Source: Cinclus cinclus
Taxonomy: Eukaryota; Chordata; Aves; Passeriformes; Cinclidae
Assembly (NCBI RefSeq): GCF_963662255.1
Contig: NW_026912186.1
Span: 496,001 to 560,000, forward strand
Length of the DNA stretch: 64,000 nt
Direction: 5' to 3'
Shown here: in pieces, positions 1-13,205 of the stretch
Position numbering within the stretch: the stretch's first letter is position 1
Layout of the letters: every line of letters begins with the position of its first letter
The notes under the pieces: model-generated
The model's database searches: none
Told to the model about the DNA's origin: nothing
Seen by the model: the letters and a program-made list of their open reading frames with translations, nothing else
Program-made: the position numbers and the translations under genes

Positions 1-1862
1 TGTGCTCCATGTTTGGTGGAAAACAATGGTATAGACTTCAGTAGTTGGCCACAAGTGTCAGCAAACTGCAGGCCACTATATTATTTTCCAAACTGTTCCT
101 CCTCTTCTTCTGTCTTGGACGGTTGCTAAGTGAATGACCAGGAATAAGTTAAAGGAAAAAGGGTGTCTCTGTCAGGCACAGTGATACCACCAGAGAGACA
201 CTCAAGTATTGCTACAGAGCTTCTCTTCTTCCCACACCTCGTCAAGCCTATGGGCATAAACTCTTAAGAGATGGGAAAAAAAGAGAAGTGATGACAGGCT
301 GTGGACTAGGCACTAGGCAGGAGATACATCCCCAGCATCCTCCTGACCTCAAAGCTCCTCTTACCACTCAGCAAGTGTGCAGCATCCATTAACCTCTACT
401 AATTTCCAGTCCCAGAAATCTCTGCCATCCCAGCATCGCTTCTCACTTTTCCTCACCTCTTCTGAGTTGCTGCCATAATTCCTGTATGAACCACAGATGT
501 CTGCCCACTGCAGCACTTCCACAGCAACCTCCAGCTTCACCGTACAGCAGACCATCAGAATGGCCAGCAGCCATCAGAGAAGAGATTTACATGTGCAAAG
601 ACATAGGTCTCGTGGAATAATAGAGCTATCACTCCCTTCATGTCTGCGTTCCCCACGTGACATGCAGCAAAGAGGCTCAGCCTTACCAGCAACTTGTGGG
701 TACCTTTCCCCACTGTGTTCTTAACCATCTTAGTCCATCTTTCATTTACCTTCATTTCAAAAGAGCAAAGTATTGTGAAGGATTTATTTTAACATTTATT
801 TTAACATTTCTTAGCCCATCACACCCTTGCTAAGATAAAAAACAGTAAATCAGTTTCTCCCTTTCCCCACTTTTGCTGCCTTGCAAGTATGTCCCATGAC
901 TAAGTTGTGATATATGACAGAGAAAGCAGCAAACTAGTTCAGACCAATTTGGTACCCTCAGCTACTGGGTGGCTCATAGCAGGCAGTCAGCTGCACACTC
1001 TCATGCAGCCCTCTTGCTGAAGTATAGAGAAGCAAGTGAGACTGGAAAATTTGCTGTATTGTATGCATTTGAAATAGCAAAAATCAACATAGAAATTAAG
1101 AAAATCTGTCTCTGAAGCCAACCAGACAATTTGGATCTGAAAACATCTCGCTGGAGGAGCCTCCTTTATTTACAGCTAAGTTTTACTTCTGTGCGGTGCC
1201 ACATGCTCGGGCACCCAGTGATCCACTGCAAGCTGGGACACACACTGAGATCCCGTGACTTGTCACAATCCGTCACTCAGTTCAGGCTGGAACTAAGGCT
1301 TGCCACAGGGAAGGAGGGAAGGAGCAGAGTGAGTACTTAGATTACACCTGCTTCACCCCCTGCGCCATCTCCTCTCCACCCTGAGAATGGGTCACAAGGC
1401 TGCCCACAGATGGGCCTACAGAATTTGGATGCCTAGGAACCAAAGATGTTGATAGCCAAACCACAGGCCACAGCAATCAAGCCACCCTTTGTGCTCCCGT
1501 TCTCAGGATACAAGACACATTGTGAGCAACCCAACGAGATGCTTGAAACCTGGCCAGCTACCCATGCAGACTGCCACCAGAGTGGCCCAACACCCCTGTT
1601 TCCCCCTTGACAAAAGAGTGTCTTGCCCCTCTACAAAACGTTGGCTATTCACACGTGAGTGTTGTTGGCTCCCATCTTCCCAGTGGAAGAGACAACTTCA
1701 GGGCACATTTCAACCAGACCATCCCTACACCACAGCAGCCAGGAAAACACTCAGGAACCTCACATAGCTTCCTGCCCCCTGAAAGTCAGCTCATGGCCAG
1801 CATGGCTTCTGGGTGTCACTGTCCAAAGGAGACTCTCAGTTCCCATCCTCCTAGGCCTGGCC

Positions 1863-1905
1863 TGCATGGCCTTGGGCAAGGCACTTCACCTCCCTATCCA
1901 ATTGC
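1863..1905 (+). repeat. MIR-like SINE relic
   Basis: The stretch reads CCTTGGGCAAGGCACTTCAC followed by a pyrimidine-rich run. This matches the conserved core of amniote MIR elements, where a phrase like 'ACCTTGGGCAAGTCACTTAACC' occurs. The copy is short, old and diverged. Confidence 0.45.
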
Positions 1906-3257
1906 TTGTACAAGAGCAGATACTGCCATCAGCCTGCAAAGGCCTAAACACAGCAGGAAGCTCCCTCTCCTTCCAGGCAGCATCACTGTGAGCAGAAACA
2001 AGAAGGCAAAGCCAGACTGCCCTCCTGCACCTTCTCTCCCTAGGCTGATTCTGAAAATAAAAACCAGCTTCCACTTATCCCAGCCCCAGGAGAGAAGGAG
2101 GCAGAAAGAGGTTTGTTGTAAATACATCAAACTGTCGCTAAGAGAAGGAGAAAAAAATCCAGGGGGAAGGGGGTGGTACAAGGGAAGGGACAAAATCGCA
2201 TTTTTACTTCTGGTGGCCAGCCAGCAGACTGACTCAGCCAGTTTGGTTGCTTGCCATATAGATTTAAAAACAAAAAACAAAACCAAGCCTCAGAGAGAGA
2301 AGGAGGTTCAGATGAATGTGCTTTTTTCTTGTGTCAAGTAAATCCTAGACCAGCCCAAGACATGTTTAGGAAAATGGCCTCCCTGCCTCACTGTGCCCAG
2401 GGGTGCAGCACAGAGCAAGGCACAACACAGGTCTGCCAGTGCCAGGACAGTGTGAGACTCCCTCTACGACACTTTGCTCCCAGCAAACCACTGGGTCCAA
2501 AAAAGAAGTGCAGTGAAAGCCTGAGGCTCCAGGGCTACCCTCAGAGCTGATGTCCTCCAGCCACCTCAGGGGCTAGGGACTACAGTCTGGGTCCCCAAGC
2601 AGGTGTCACCTGCCTGACAGGTGGCACTAAGGTGACCTGCTCCATTCAATGTGTCCTACATCTGCTGGGAAGGGCTGTGGAGGTTAGGCTGCCTGTTGCT
2701 GCAGCTGCTCTTGGCCTATGGGCTACAGATGCATTCTGTGGACACCTCCTCACCTTGGCCTGCTCCTCTGCCAGAGGAATGTGCACAGGAGGTGGGAGGA
2801 GCATGGAATAGGTTGTTTTGAAATACCAGCCCCCATTTTATTTATCTGGATCCCACAGTCCCCATGGCATGGTAGCCACTTGTAAGAGTGTTCTGTTCCC
2901 AAAGTACTGTACAAACAAAAACACGTGCTCCCCACACCCTCTGCAGCAACTCAACGTGCTGGCATGTTCAGCGCAACACCAGGCAGGCAGTGCTCGCTGC
3001 TCCACGCCAACTCGGCACTTCCACACAACTGGATGGTCACGAAATCCTATGTGAATAAGCAGTTCTTGGCACTTTCCAGCTGCAGCAGTCATTACAAACA
3101 CTAGCTGGTGAAGGAAGCCTCATGAGCCTCCCACGCAGTGATCTCCCATAGAAACTGGCCAGCCTCCCTGGCAATTAATCTGCCACTCACTGCAGGGAGT
3201 GCAGACAGAATAAGTTACTTAAGGAGCTGACAACAGGTAAGTACAAACCCTGCTCCT

Positions 3258-3300
3258 ATTCCCATTTCAAGACAGCAGAACTGAGGCAAAGAAAAACCAA
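3258..3300 (-). repeat. MIR-like SINE relic
   Basis: The phrase CCCATTTCAAGACAGCAGAA followed by CTGAGGCAAAG resembles the reverse complement of the MIR core. It is very diverged and the call rests on one short block. Confidence 0.3.
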
Positions 3301-6300
3301 GGCCCTGTCTATAGCTGCCCCAGCCAAGGAGACCACCTTTGCTCTTTGGCTCCCAGTCTCCAGCATGGATAACAAGACAATACTGAAATGTGGTTCATCA
3401 GCAGAGGCTCCCTGGCCCCATGGGGGCCCAGAAGAGGGGTGCAGATGTGCACCCTGCAGGTGGGGGAAGCAGGTGCAGGATTCCCTCAGGGAGGCTGCTG
3501 CTGCCTGTGTTGGCTCACGCAGGATGCAAGCAGACAGACATAAGTACAGCAGCCAAGCTGGATGGGACCCACCACTGCAGGGTGAGGGGAACTGTTCACA
3601 AACCAGTGGCTGGAGCTCTCCCCAGCCTTCAGCCTTCCTATAAAAGGCATGCCTCACCTTATAGAGATGTTTTGGGCTTGAGCAGGAGAAGCACAGTGTG
3701 GGGGTAGGGACAGGGTAGGGGAATGACAGACAGAGGTTTGCAGCGAGCTAAAAGGGGAGATTTAATAACTGTTGGAAAAAATGGCTGCTTTATTGCAGGC
3801 AGCTTGTAAACCCTGGAGCCTGAAGGTCTGGGAGTAATTTCTCCCTCCCACGTGCTGGGCTCAGTTTGTACTGGGGGTCAGAGGCCAGTGCTTTTCCAAA
3901 GCATTCTGGGACAGACGCCAACTGGAGCAGGCTGCTCAACACTACTGCAGCAGGGCCTGGGCTTTGAGCAGCAGGCTGGAACTACTATTAACCCTTTGTG
4001 GAGTGATTTCTCCCTTCCCCCTCTCCTGGCTCCATCCCTCCAGTGCAGAGAAGACAGCTGCTGCAGGCCCACTGGGGCTACCCCACACGAGTCTGGGCTA
4101 AGGGAGGCCACTAGCCTCCCAAAAGGGTCAGTGATTAGCTCCCTGTATGATGGCTCAGGCTGTTCCTGACCCACTAGCAACAGAATCCTGCTTGTGGGTC
4201 CCATCTAGGAGTTGAAGTCCTTGCAGAGGAAAACAAGAGTCCAAGAGTGTCAGCCAAGCACTTGGGGTAAAGTCTTGGCACAGAGGGAATGGTAACTCGT
4301 GGGAATGCACCCAGCACCACCAGTGAAGGGAGAAGAGCCAGGTATTGGTCTCTTCGAGCCCAGCACTAGTTCCTGCAGTCCATACACCTACACCTACCAT
4401 GCCACTTCCCATGGGAAGCTTTTGGGCACAAAGTCACGACCAGAGGCACTAACCGAGGCACTCTCAGGAGAGAGTGCTCCCGTGGCCAGGGTCCCGCTGG
4501 ACTCTTGGCACTCCTTCCCTGCTCAAAGGATGTCCTCCCCAGCAATCTCCTGGGCCCTGGTGCTCCCTCTGCCTCCAATTATCAGTGCTTTCTTCTCAGG
4601 ATAACATCATGCCCAGCTGCCTTCCCCTGCACTCATTCACTCATCTCCTGGGGGAGGCAACAATTGGCCTCCACATGGCATTTCTGCATCTCCTCAGCAC
4701 TGGGTAAACACTAGAACCTACCCGTCCCTGCCTCCAGCTGCTGCTGACACCCCTATTCCCCAGTGGGGGCTTTAAAGGCCGCCTGCCAGAGCCCTCTAAC
4801 CTCCTTAGCTGTCTCCTCCTAGACTCTGGGATAGGGTCTAGATGGCTGGGGGAAACATGGCTTTGCTGTGTCACCCATGAGTTGCAGCAGCTCTGGATCA
4901 CCTGTGCAGGCAAGAGCACGGCTTCCTGCAGCATTTCAGCTTCCCCCCTCAGGGATGTGTGTGAGTGTTTCTGGCCTGCAACCCAGCCCCTCTACCTCCA
5001 CCCCACTGAGTATTTGCCAGCACAAAGAGAGCTCAGTTCTGTTCCCCAGTGGCATCTCTCATCTCCCTCTCTAACACATGCCTCATCCTTCCCTTATTTC
5101 ATCTCCTTTGTGCTCAGTGCCACACCAACGAGAAGGGGCCAGCAGCCACTGTTCAGGCAGACAGCACACCCAAGCACTCAGCTTGGGTCTGGCTGCTGGA
5201 TCTGCTCCAGGCTCTTTCCTTCTGTGCAGCAGCACTGGGCCCAGCTGCCCCAGACTGGCATCCAGAAGTGTGCCAACCGGTGCACCTTGGCCCTGCCTGC
5301 CGTGCAGCTCCTGGTCTCATTGCTCGCTGTCAGCCAGACACTCTGTGCCACAGCTCCCATCTCTATGCCACATCCATCACAGGCATTCAAATGATTTTGC
5401 AGGCTCTTCCAGCAGCATTTACATGGCATCCACATAGCTCTCCCACTACCACTTCTTTTGACCCCAGGTACAGTCACAGTCCACAGTCTTACTAACCAAA
5501 CAGGGGGGCCAGAACCTACTGTCAACTGTGCGCCAAGCAATACTTCTCCACATAACACCAAGCCTCCTCCAAGCTGCCTGGGGAGCTGGAGGCACTGGCT
5601 GTGCCTCTGCACCCCTCCACTGCAATGATGGTCACATGAAAATGATGATCCCTTCTCCCTTCAAACACAGAGTTGTGCCTTCTGGTCTAAATCAGTTCAA
5701 ATTGCTCACATCTTTCTGATCCAGGTACAGAATGGCAAATTTCCCTATTCGCTTTGTTTATCCCATCTTTCCAAGCTCCTGTTTTCATATTCCACCTGCA
5801 ATCCCTCCAGCTCCTTCTTCCAAAGCTGCCTTTACAGTCAGAGCTGCAGAATCCTCTTTCATCCTCTACCATCCCTTCTGACTAATCCTCATACCTCAGC
5901 CCTCCTTCTGGGCATGCCCTGAGATCACAGGCACTGCCTTCATGCTCCCAGCTACTGCTTCACTGGTTTCAAGAGAAAGGAGTTTGCTATGCTTCTCATG
6001 CCCACTTCATTAAATCCTTCTGCTCCATTCCTCCCAGCTCCTCTGCTCTCCAGAGAAGTCCCCAGGCTAGAAGCATACAAGATGCAGCCAGGGCATCTTG
6101 GCAACTGTGGCTTAGGGGACTGCCTGGGCTTGGGGTAAAGATCGCTCAGGTTATTGCCACACCTTCTGGTGCCAAACACTAATACCCACAGATGGGAACC
6201 TGGTGCAGCAGCATTGAGAGACTGAACCCACAAAAATGCTACTTTGACAGGTGATTCCTACTGACAAGATGGCAGGAGACTATCAAGCCTAGAGGATACT

Positions 6301-9300
6301 CTCAGGAGAGAGAAACCCACAGCCCTGTGGCCCCACTACTTGGCCAGAGCAGAAAGAAACAAAAGCTCCTGTCTCCTGGAAGGGGCTGCATGAATACCTG
6401 CAATACTGAATTTTGCCTCCCTTAGCTGCACGTGACATACTGAAGCCAGACACTGGCCCAAAGCATCCAGCTCTGGCACCAAGGGCCGCAGTTCACAGCT
6501 GACCTAGCTACATCTGCTCCAGTCAAACGGCTCTAAGCTTTTTGCCCCAGACTCCCTGCCTGCCTCAGGCCCCAGGCGGTGGCTGGAGCCCTGCCAAATA
6601 AAGGGCTGCCCGTTTGAATCATAAGCCAGAACCTGGTAAGCATTGCCTTTAATAAGCCTTTCACCTCCATGAGGCACCCTGATTTTTTTCAGCTACGGTC
6701 TTGTGAAGCAGAAGGCTGCTTGGAGCCAAGCCAGCACCAGGGAAACCACCATTTCAAGGTCCTGCAAAGGTGTCTGTAAGAGCAGAAGGGAGCTTTGGTC
6801 GGGTGTGCAGGGGGGTGATGCAAAGAGCAGGCTGTTTGCTGGGAAGCTGCTGCTGCTTGCCAGGAGGCAGTGGGGGAGGAGGCAGCAGATGTCTGCAGAC
6901 AGCATTTGCCGAGAGCCCGCAGCGCTCCAGCCCAGTGAGGGAAGGAAGGTAGCGGCTGGTGCCACTGCTGCTGCACCGTGATGGAACAGGACAAACACGA
7001 CAGGGTCCACCGAAAAAGCTTATGTTTCTTTTCCTTCTGATAACCACTACTTCAGCAATGGGAAGTGGGAGTCCTGGCACCTCAGCTGGGGCTAGAGAAA
7101 GACTTCGGGATGACTGCTGAGAGACCTCAAACGCAGGAGGAAAAACCCCTGTAAAGAAAACTGCAAGACCCTTCTTGTCCTGGAAGCAGCGGCAGCTGCA
7201 ACCCCAGCACGGCTGTTGTGCTGGGGCCAAGTCTGTCTACAGGGCCCTGGGCGAAGGCAGCGTGTCACAGCCCATGAGCCGCCTTTACTCCTGGCAGATG
7301 CAACAGCTGGACACTCACTGTGAGAGCCCACACAAGTGCCTAAAGGTGGATGCACAGCAGAAAGAGGAAGAGACCAATTCTGGCTACAGCCTCCCCTTGA
7401 GCACCGGAGCCAAAAGGGGACACCCCTTTTGCCCCCCCTCTCTTTGGAAACGGAGGACACTGAACAAGGCACCAGTGCCGTGGCAGTCAGCCACTGAGCC
7501 CAATCCCAGCCATGCTGCTTTTGTTGGGAGCATGAGCTGTGGGTGAAATTCCAAGTCAGCCCACGTGCTTCGCATTTCCTGCCTCTGGGCAGGGGAGCTT
7601 GGCTTTCTCCCCACCCCACAGCAGTGGGGCTGACCAGAGGAGCTCTACAACCAGAAGCTACCTTGCAACTACCCCTCTCCCTCGGGTTCTGTCCTGAACC
7701 TGAACTGCGGTCAGCCAAGCAGCACTGGGTCTGACAAGTCATACAATGATGGGAAGCAGGACCTTAGAAAATTGGTCACTTGGCACTGGGACCCCTGTGG
7801 GCAGTGGCAGGCCCCAGGGAAACCATCCTACTATCAGAGAGGATCCTGACCATCACCAGTGACTACAAGACTCTCACTCAATCGCTGCCCAGACTGTTCA
7901 ATGGGACCTGAAGACCCCCAGAAAAATTGGCATTTGCCCGTTTCAGACTGAGAGGAACTGACTTCACCCAGAGGAGTAACTTCGGCTCATTAAGCTTTAT
8001 CATCCACAGGCTTGTTCAGATCAAATCAAGCCGTTCCTTGGTTCTTCCTACAGCATACTGAGATGAAGTCTGACACTTGGGTCCACTTGAGTCCTCTTAA
8101 AATAAAAATTAATTGATATGCAGATCAGATAAGGCATTAAACTAGTTTACTGGCCAAGGGCTATGCACAGATTCCTCACTGTTTCAATGTTACAATCCCA
8201 ACTCCCCCCCACTCCTCTTTTCCAAACCCAGGGTCAGCCATTAGCCATAGCTCACCAGAGCAGGGAGGACCACACAGACACACACCTTGTGTGCAAAAGA
8301 AAGCCTGGATGGCACGTGTTCTTGAGCCAGGTCCCAGCTTTGCCTCATGCCCTCCCTGACCATCAGCATGTCGAGCCTGGCAGAAGCTCTGCTGGGCGCT
8401 CACCTCAAGCTGAGCCACTTGCACACAATCTGAGTGCATGTACCAGCACACTGGTATCTGTGCCCAGTGCGGAGGCGAGGAGGTAGCAAGAGAAGTAGAA
8501 GCCTGGTTTCCTGGAGCGTTTGCTACTGGGATTCTCCTAGCAGTTTCCAATAAAGAAACTGATGCAAGTCTTTGCATATTCCTAGCAGCTTTTCCAAAAA
8601 CACCACAAACAGCCACCACAGCCCCAGGCACTGGACCACCCACAGACAGAAACAGCCACAAATCAAACAGTGAAAAGAGCAGCCCCCCAACATGCTCAGG
8701 ACCAGGTCTTGGAGGAAGGACAATGCCAAAACACGGCATTACTCTTGGATATGCCCACCTCTTCTTTCTCCCCTTCCAAGTAACTAGCCACCAGCCACAG
8801 CTACCCTCTTCTGCAGTCTTGTTTCAACCAGAGGCTGGGCAAAGCAATTAACTTCTCCATCTGGCTGCAGTGAGATGAATACAAACGTCATCACACAGAC
8901 AGGAATCAGCAGCCCTGAGCAATGTCAACATCATCCCTTTTCAGTGAAAGAGCTCAGAAAATGGCACTGCCAGCACTGGCCTCAGAAACAGAAATCCCAG
9001 GGTGGCTAGCTTGCTTCACTGGTGTTAAAACCACTGTGGACCTTCATGGGCCTCCCTCCAAGGGCCTATAGGCAGCTACTGGGAATTCTGTGTAAAGGAC
9101 TGATCATTGACAGCCTATTATTGCAAAAAATTCCTGGAGCCCTTAAACTATGGTGGAAAAAAGGAAGACTAAACCCTACTAATAAAAAGAATACATTTTA
9201 ATCAGACTAGGATTTTGTGAAATTACTTTTTATTAAAAAACATATTAAACTAAAGTATAAACATCTGCCACCAATAGCTGAGTCTCCGAATATTCTGAAA

Positions 9301-10832
9301 TCACAACGTGGGGTGAGAAGCAATTGCTTACAGGTACGGTCCTGACCACACAAGCAGGTGGAAAAATCACTCTTCTCACTAAAATAACACATCAGGGCTA
9401 AAATTACATCAAAATATTTGGAAATGGCTGGACACTTCTTTGCTGAAGTTCTTTGCTTTAGGCAAAGTAACTTATTTTATCAACAAGATGTTTACAATTT
9501 CAACTCACAAAACTGACTTTTAAAGAGCAAAAACAGGTTTGGGTTTTGGAAAGGTTTTTATTTGCTTTGATTAATTTTTCTTTTTTTTTTTTTTTCTTTT
9601 AAGAGAATGAGAAGCAAAAACTCACACTGAATTCTCCAATGGAGGTGGGCAGTCTAGGCAGATTGTTATTGAACCTCTGACCTGTGGCAATGTTTTGAAA
9701 GGAGAGGTGCCACAGACTGAAGCGTAGCCATGCCCCTGCACTTATCTGTGCTTCCTTTGGTTTATACTGTTCTAATGGCAAAGAGGACAAGCAGGACTTG
9801 GTCTTTCCCAATGTGAAGTTTACATGAAACAGGATTCCCCACTGAAAATCAGGAAACAAATTAAAGAGTACAAAAACCATCCACTTCAGCCATTCTAAAC
9901 CATATATATGCAGATGGCATCACAGAAATAAATAACAATAAAGTGTTTAACTGTTTTTTCAGTAGTCTCCCCAGCAGCTTCCCACACATCTTGAACTCTG
10001 AGAATGAGCTGGGATAGAGAAGCTCATCACTGTGAGAAGCCAACAGGAGGGCCACTCTCATAATTCCCAGCAGCAGAGTGAAGGTGCTTGGCCTCTCCTG
10101 TCAAATGTAATCTCAGCTTCCACACATCAGTCCCAAGAAAGGATAGTGGATACATCACTCATTTCTCAGGTGAAGGAGGGGATAAAGCCATGAGGAGGTG
10201 CTTTTTCTCCTGCCCAAAATAGCAGAAAGCAGGAGATGGGTAGAACAATGAAAAAAAGGGAGAGTAGGGCACAACTCTGGTGCCCGCATCTCACTCTTAA
10301 GAGCTACCAGGCCTGCACAGGCTGCCAAATCAAATAGCTATTCAGAGCCATGCTCCTGACAAGTGTAACAGGCAATGCCCTCAAAGCAGGACCAGTGTGA
10401 GGCTCCTTCCAACCAGAGCCATCACTGACCATGTCTGATGCTCATCCACAATGACTGGCAGCAGCTGATGCCCATGGATCGCACAGAAACCTCCATCCCT
10501 CCCACTGGAGAAGTTTCACAACTCCCAAGGCTGCTGCGTTTTTACAGGCTCCAACCAAACTCCTCATCCCAGTCTCCACAGATGCATTTTCACCACTGGA
10601 AAGGGATCTGGGACACTGGGAGGACATGCAAGGAGGATGCCAAGGACCAACCTGTACCTTTAGTGCCTCTCCAGACAGAAGTACTTGTTGGGAGACCCAT
10701 GACATCACTGGGGGGCTCTCCTGAAGGAAACCAGACAAATGCAAGGGCAGACTTTCAGCACCTCACTAAGGGGGAGTTAATCCAAAACAGAGGGCTCCTT
10801 GCTCCCTTCTCAGCACCATCTTACAAAGGGAA

Positions 10833-10885
10833 GGCAGGTAAGTCACTGTTTATTTTGGGTCCCAGTTTCTCTTTCTGTAACATGG
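10833..10885 (+). repeat. MIR-like SINE relic
   Basis: AAGTCACTGTTTATTTTGGG followed by TCCCAGTTTCTCTTTCTGTAAC resembles the MIR segment that normally reads 'CTCAGTTTCCTCATCTGTAA'. The copy is short and diverged. Confidence 0.4.
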
Positions 10886-13124
10886 TTTCTCATCCAAAGG
10901 GGGAAATTACACAAGACTATCCCTCTTGGGTCAAACACTGTGCTGGCAGCACCTGCATTCCTTGCCTTATGACAACACCCAGCCTGGGCACCATGCTATT
11001 CCCTGATATGCAAACCACCAGCACAGCACCTGGGGGCAATCCTTCCCCCAAGCCTTGGGGATCGACACGTGGCCTGCGACCACAGTAGAAATAAAACCAC
11101 CACCATTCAGAAAAAGCATCATTAGCAAAGATTAAACAGCCAGTGGCTATGCTGGCAGCTGGAGGGAAGATGCAGACCACCCCCTCCTGCAGTAAAGGAA
11201 CCATTGCTTCCTGCACATGGTGAATCTGCCAAGTGCCCTGCAGGTCTCACCCCCACTGTGCCCACTACAGGAAGATACACCGAGTGCGCTCACCCTGATC
11301 ACTAGAAAGTGTATATACTACTCCACACAAAATCCTTCCTGTCTTCTTTTCCAACCTCATCTCACCCTCTCTCAACTGGGACCCCCTCATGAAAGTAAGA
11401 AGAGACAGGCCTTTCCTGGCATTTCCTTTTTCTGAAAAGGCTGTAAAATTTTCCAAGCATAGCTAAAGCCAGAGCAAAGTTTGTCAGGAGCTCAGCTCAT
11501 TAGGCGGCTGCTCAAGGAGCCCCGCGGGAGGCGCAGGCTGCGTAATTCAAAACATCTTGGGCCCTGGAAAAGAAAATGGAAACCAGGCTGTGAGAATGAG
11601 GGGGGCAGCTCCAGCTCCAGTGTAACCCCTGCTCTGGGAGCGCCCCAACTGCAGACTCAAGCAGAGCTACAGCCCCAGCAGAGGTGCTGCGGCCAGCCCA
11701 AGTGGAGCTGGCACCAGGAGGAGGAAATTCCAAGCCTGTTGCTTCTGGCAGCCACAGCGGGCCCTGGCTAGAACCTCGGCAACCTGGAAACCAGCTACTC
11801 AGCAATTTTCTTGCCATCCAGAGCTCTCGGTCTGAACCACAGTTTCACTTCCCCCTCCCTGCCCAAGAGGCACGGAACACCAGAGGGAAAGAAACATTTG
11901 CTCAAAAGCTGTCATGACTAAAACCCCCCCAAACTGCTCTGCTCTGGGAGGACAGTCTGGAGCTGCTGCCATCACCCCCACTCCACCATTGCATCTGGGG
12001 GCGGATAGAGCAGAGGAAACTTGTTTGGACTAGCCCTAGGTCTCCCCAATTCCTTTTGCTCCTTGCCAGAGGAAAGTTCAAACAAGGCTGCACAGAGGCA
12101 GGACACAGGCAGCTTTCAGCCCAGACTAACTGCCACGCTTGAGGCTCGCCTGTGGCCAGACCTTCTCTGTTCAGGCCCTGTCTGGCCCAATCCTCTGCTA
12201 CAGATCAGTGCTGGAATAAATACTGCCAAGGAAGTGGCGAAAGCTCCAGTGCTGCAGGGGTTTCCAGAGCCTTGGCCAGATTGATGTTGAGAAGAGTTGA
12301 CCAGAGATGCAGCCCTTCTGCTCAGTTACTATCCTTCAGAGCTCCCCATCCAGTTCCTCCCCACACTGAGCAGGGAGTGTGGGTTGTTGGTACCCTTGCT
12401 TTTTATAAGCCACTTTTTTATCAGCCAGCATCCTTTCCCAGCTGCAGCCTTTCCCGAGGCCTGAAGCCCAGCATGGCAACAGAACTGAACCCACAGCTAG
12501 AACTCCTGCCCATGTGTAGAAGAGTACAGATATTCATTGATACACAGCTATTTAGCATGATCTTTCTTCCAAAGAGTTATTAAGATTTCACTTTCTATAA
12601 GGACAAATGCAATGCTTCAGAGTCCCTGCCCACAGAACCAGGTAACTGATGCAGACCTGACCAGACAGGTACCATGCCTTGGGTGGCAAGTCAAGGAAGA
12701 CGGTTCAAGAAGCAGACTTCAGCAAGGGATACACTGCAAGCAGAGAGAAACAGAACTCCTAACATAAACTCTTAAAGAGAAAGTTGGGTATGGCCCTCCA
12801 AACAAAGGCACAGAAGTCTTGGAGAGCAGCATTTCTTTGCAGGTTGAACACTGGACAAGGACCATTGTGCTCCTTGGAGTACCAGAAGCTCCACTCGGTA
12901 GCTAAAGGACACAGTTTTCAATTCTGCTGTAATCACACAGGTCATAGCTTTCTAACTTCAGCTGGGCAGATCTTGCTGGAAAACTCAAAGATGCACAGGG
13001 CATTGAAGATACTTCAAGAGAGGAGTTCCTGACCTCCATCTTCTCAGAGGAATAGAAAACCCTGCTTATACCTTGAACAGGAGGCTGAGATCCAGAGAGG
13101 CAACAGAAGAGGAGTGATGAGCAG

Positions 13125-13205
13125 GAACTGGGAATCCTGGCTTCTGTCCCTAGCTCTGACATATATTCCCTTCCTGTTTTTGGTTAAGTCATTTCCTTTC
13201 ACTTT
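13125..13205 (+). repeat. MIR-like SINE relic
   Basis: GGGAATCCTGGCTTCTGTCC, then CTAGCTCTGAC, then TTAAGTCATTTCC matches the order of blocks in MIR: a tRNA-like B-box region, the 'GGCTCTGCCAC' region and the 'AAGTCACTT' core. This makes it one of the clearer relics in the window. Confidence 0.5.

Noticed and set aside
1607..2341. A 244-codon open frame on the plus strand.
   Set aside because: No recognisable domain, composition of translated non-coding DNA, overlapping open frames on both strands, and it includes a MIR-like relic.
3636..3648. A perfect TATA-box-like CTATAAAAGG.
   Set aside because: An isolated eight- to ten-base match is expected by chance in a window this size, and no exon or initiator context follows.
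7092..7742. A 216-codon open frame on the minus strand.
   Set aside because: No known domain, no CpG promoter or exon partners; plausible by chance in 64 kb.
10438..11088. A 216-codon open frame on the plus strand.
   Set aside because: No recognisable motif and no splice or promoter context; part of it is a MIR-like relic.
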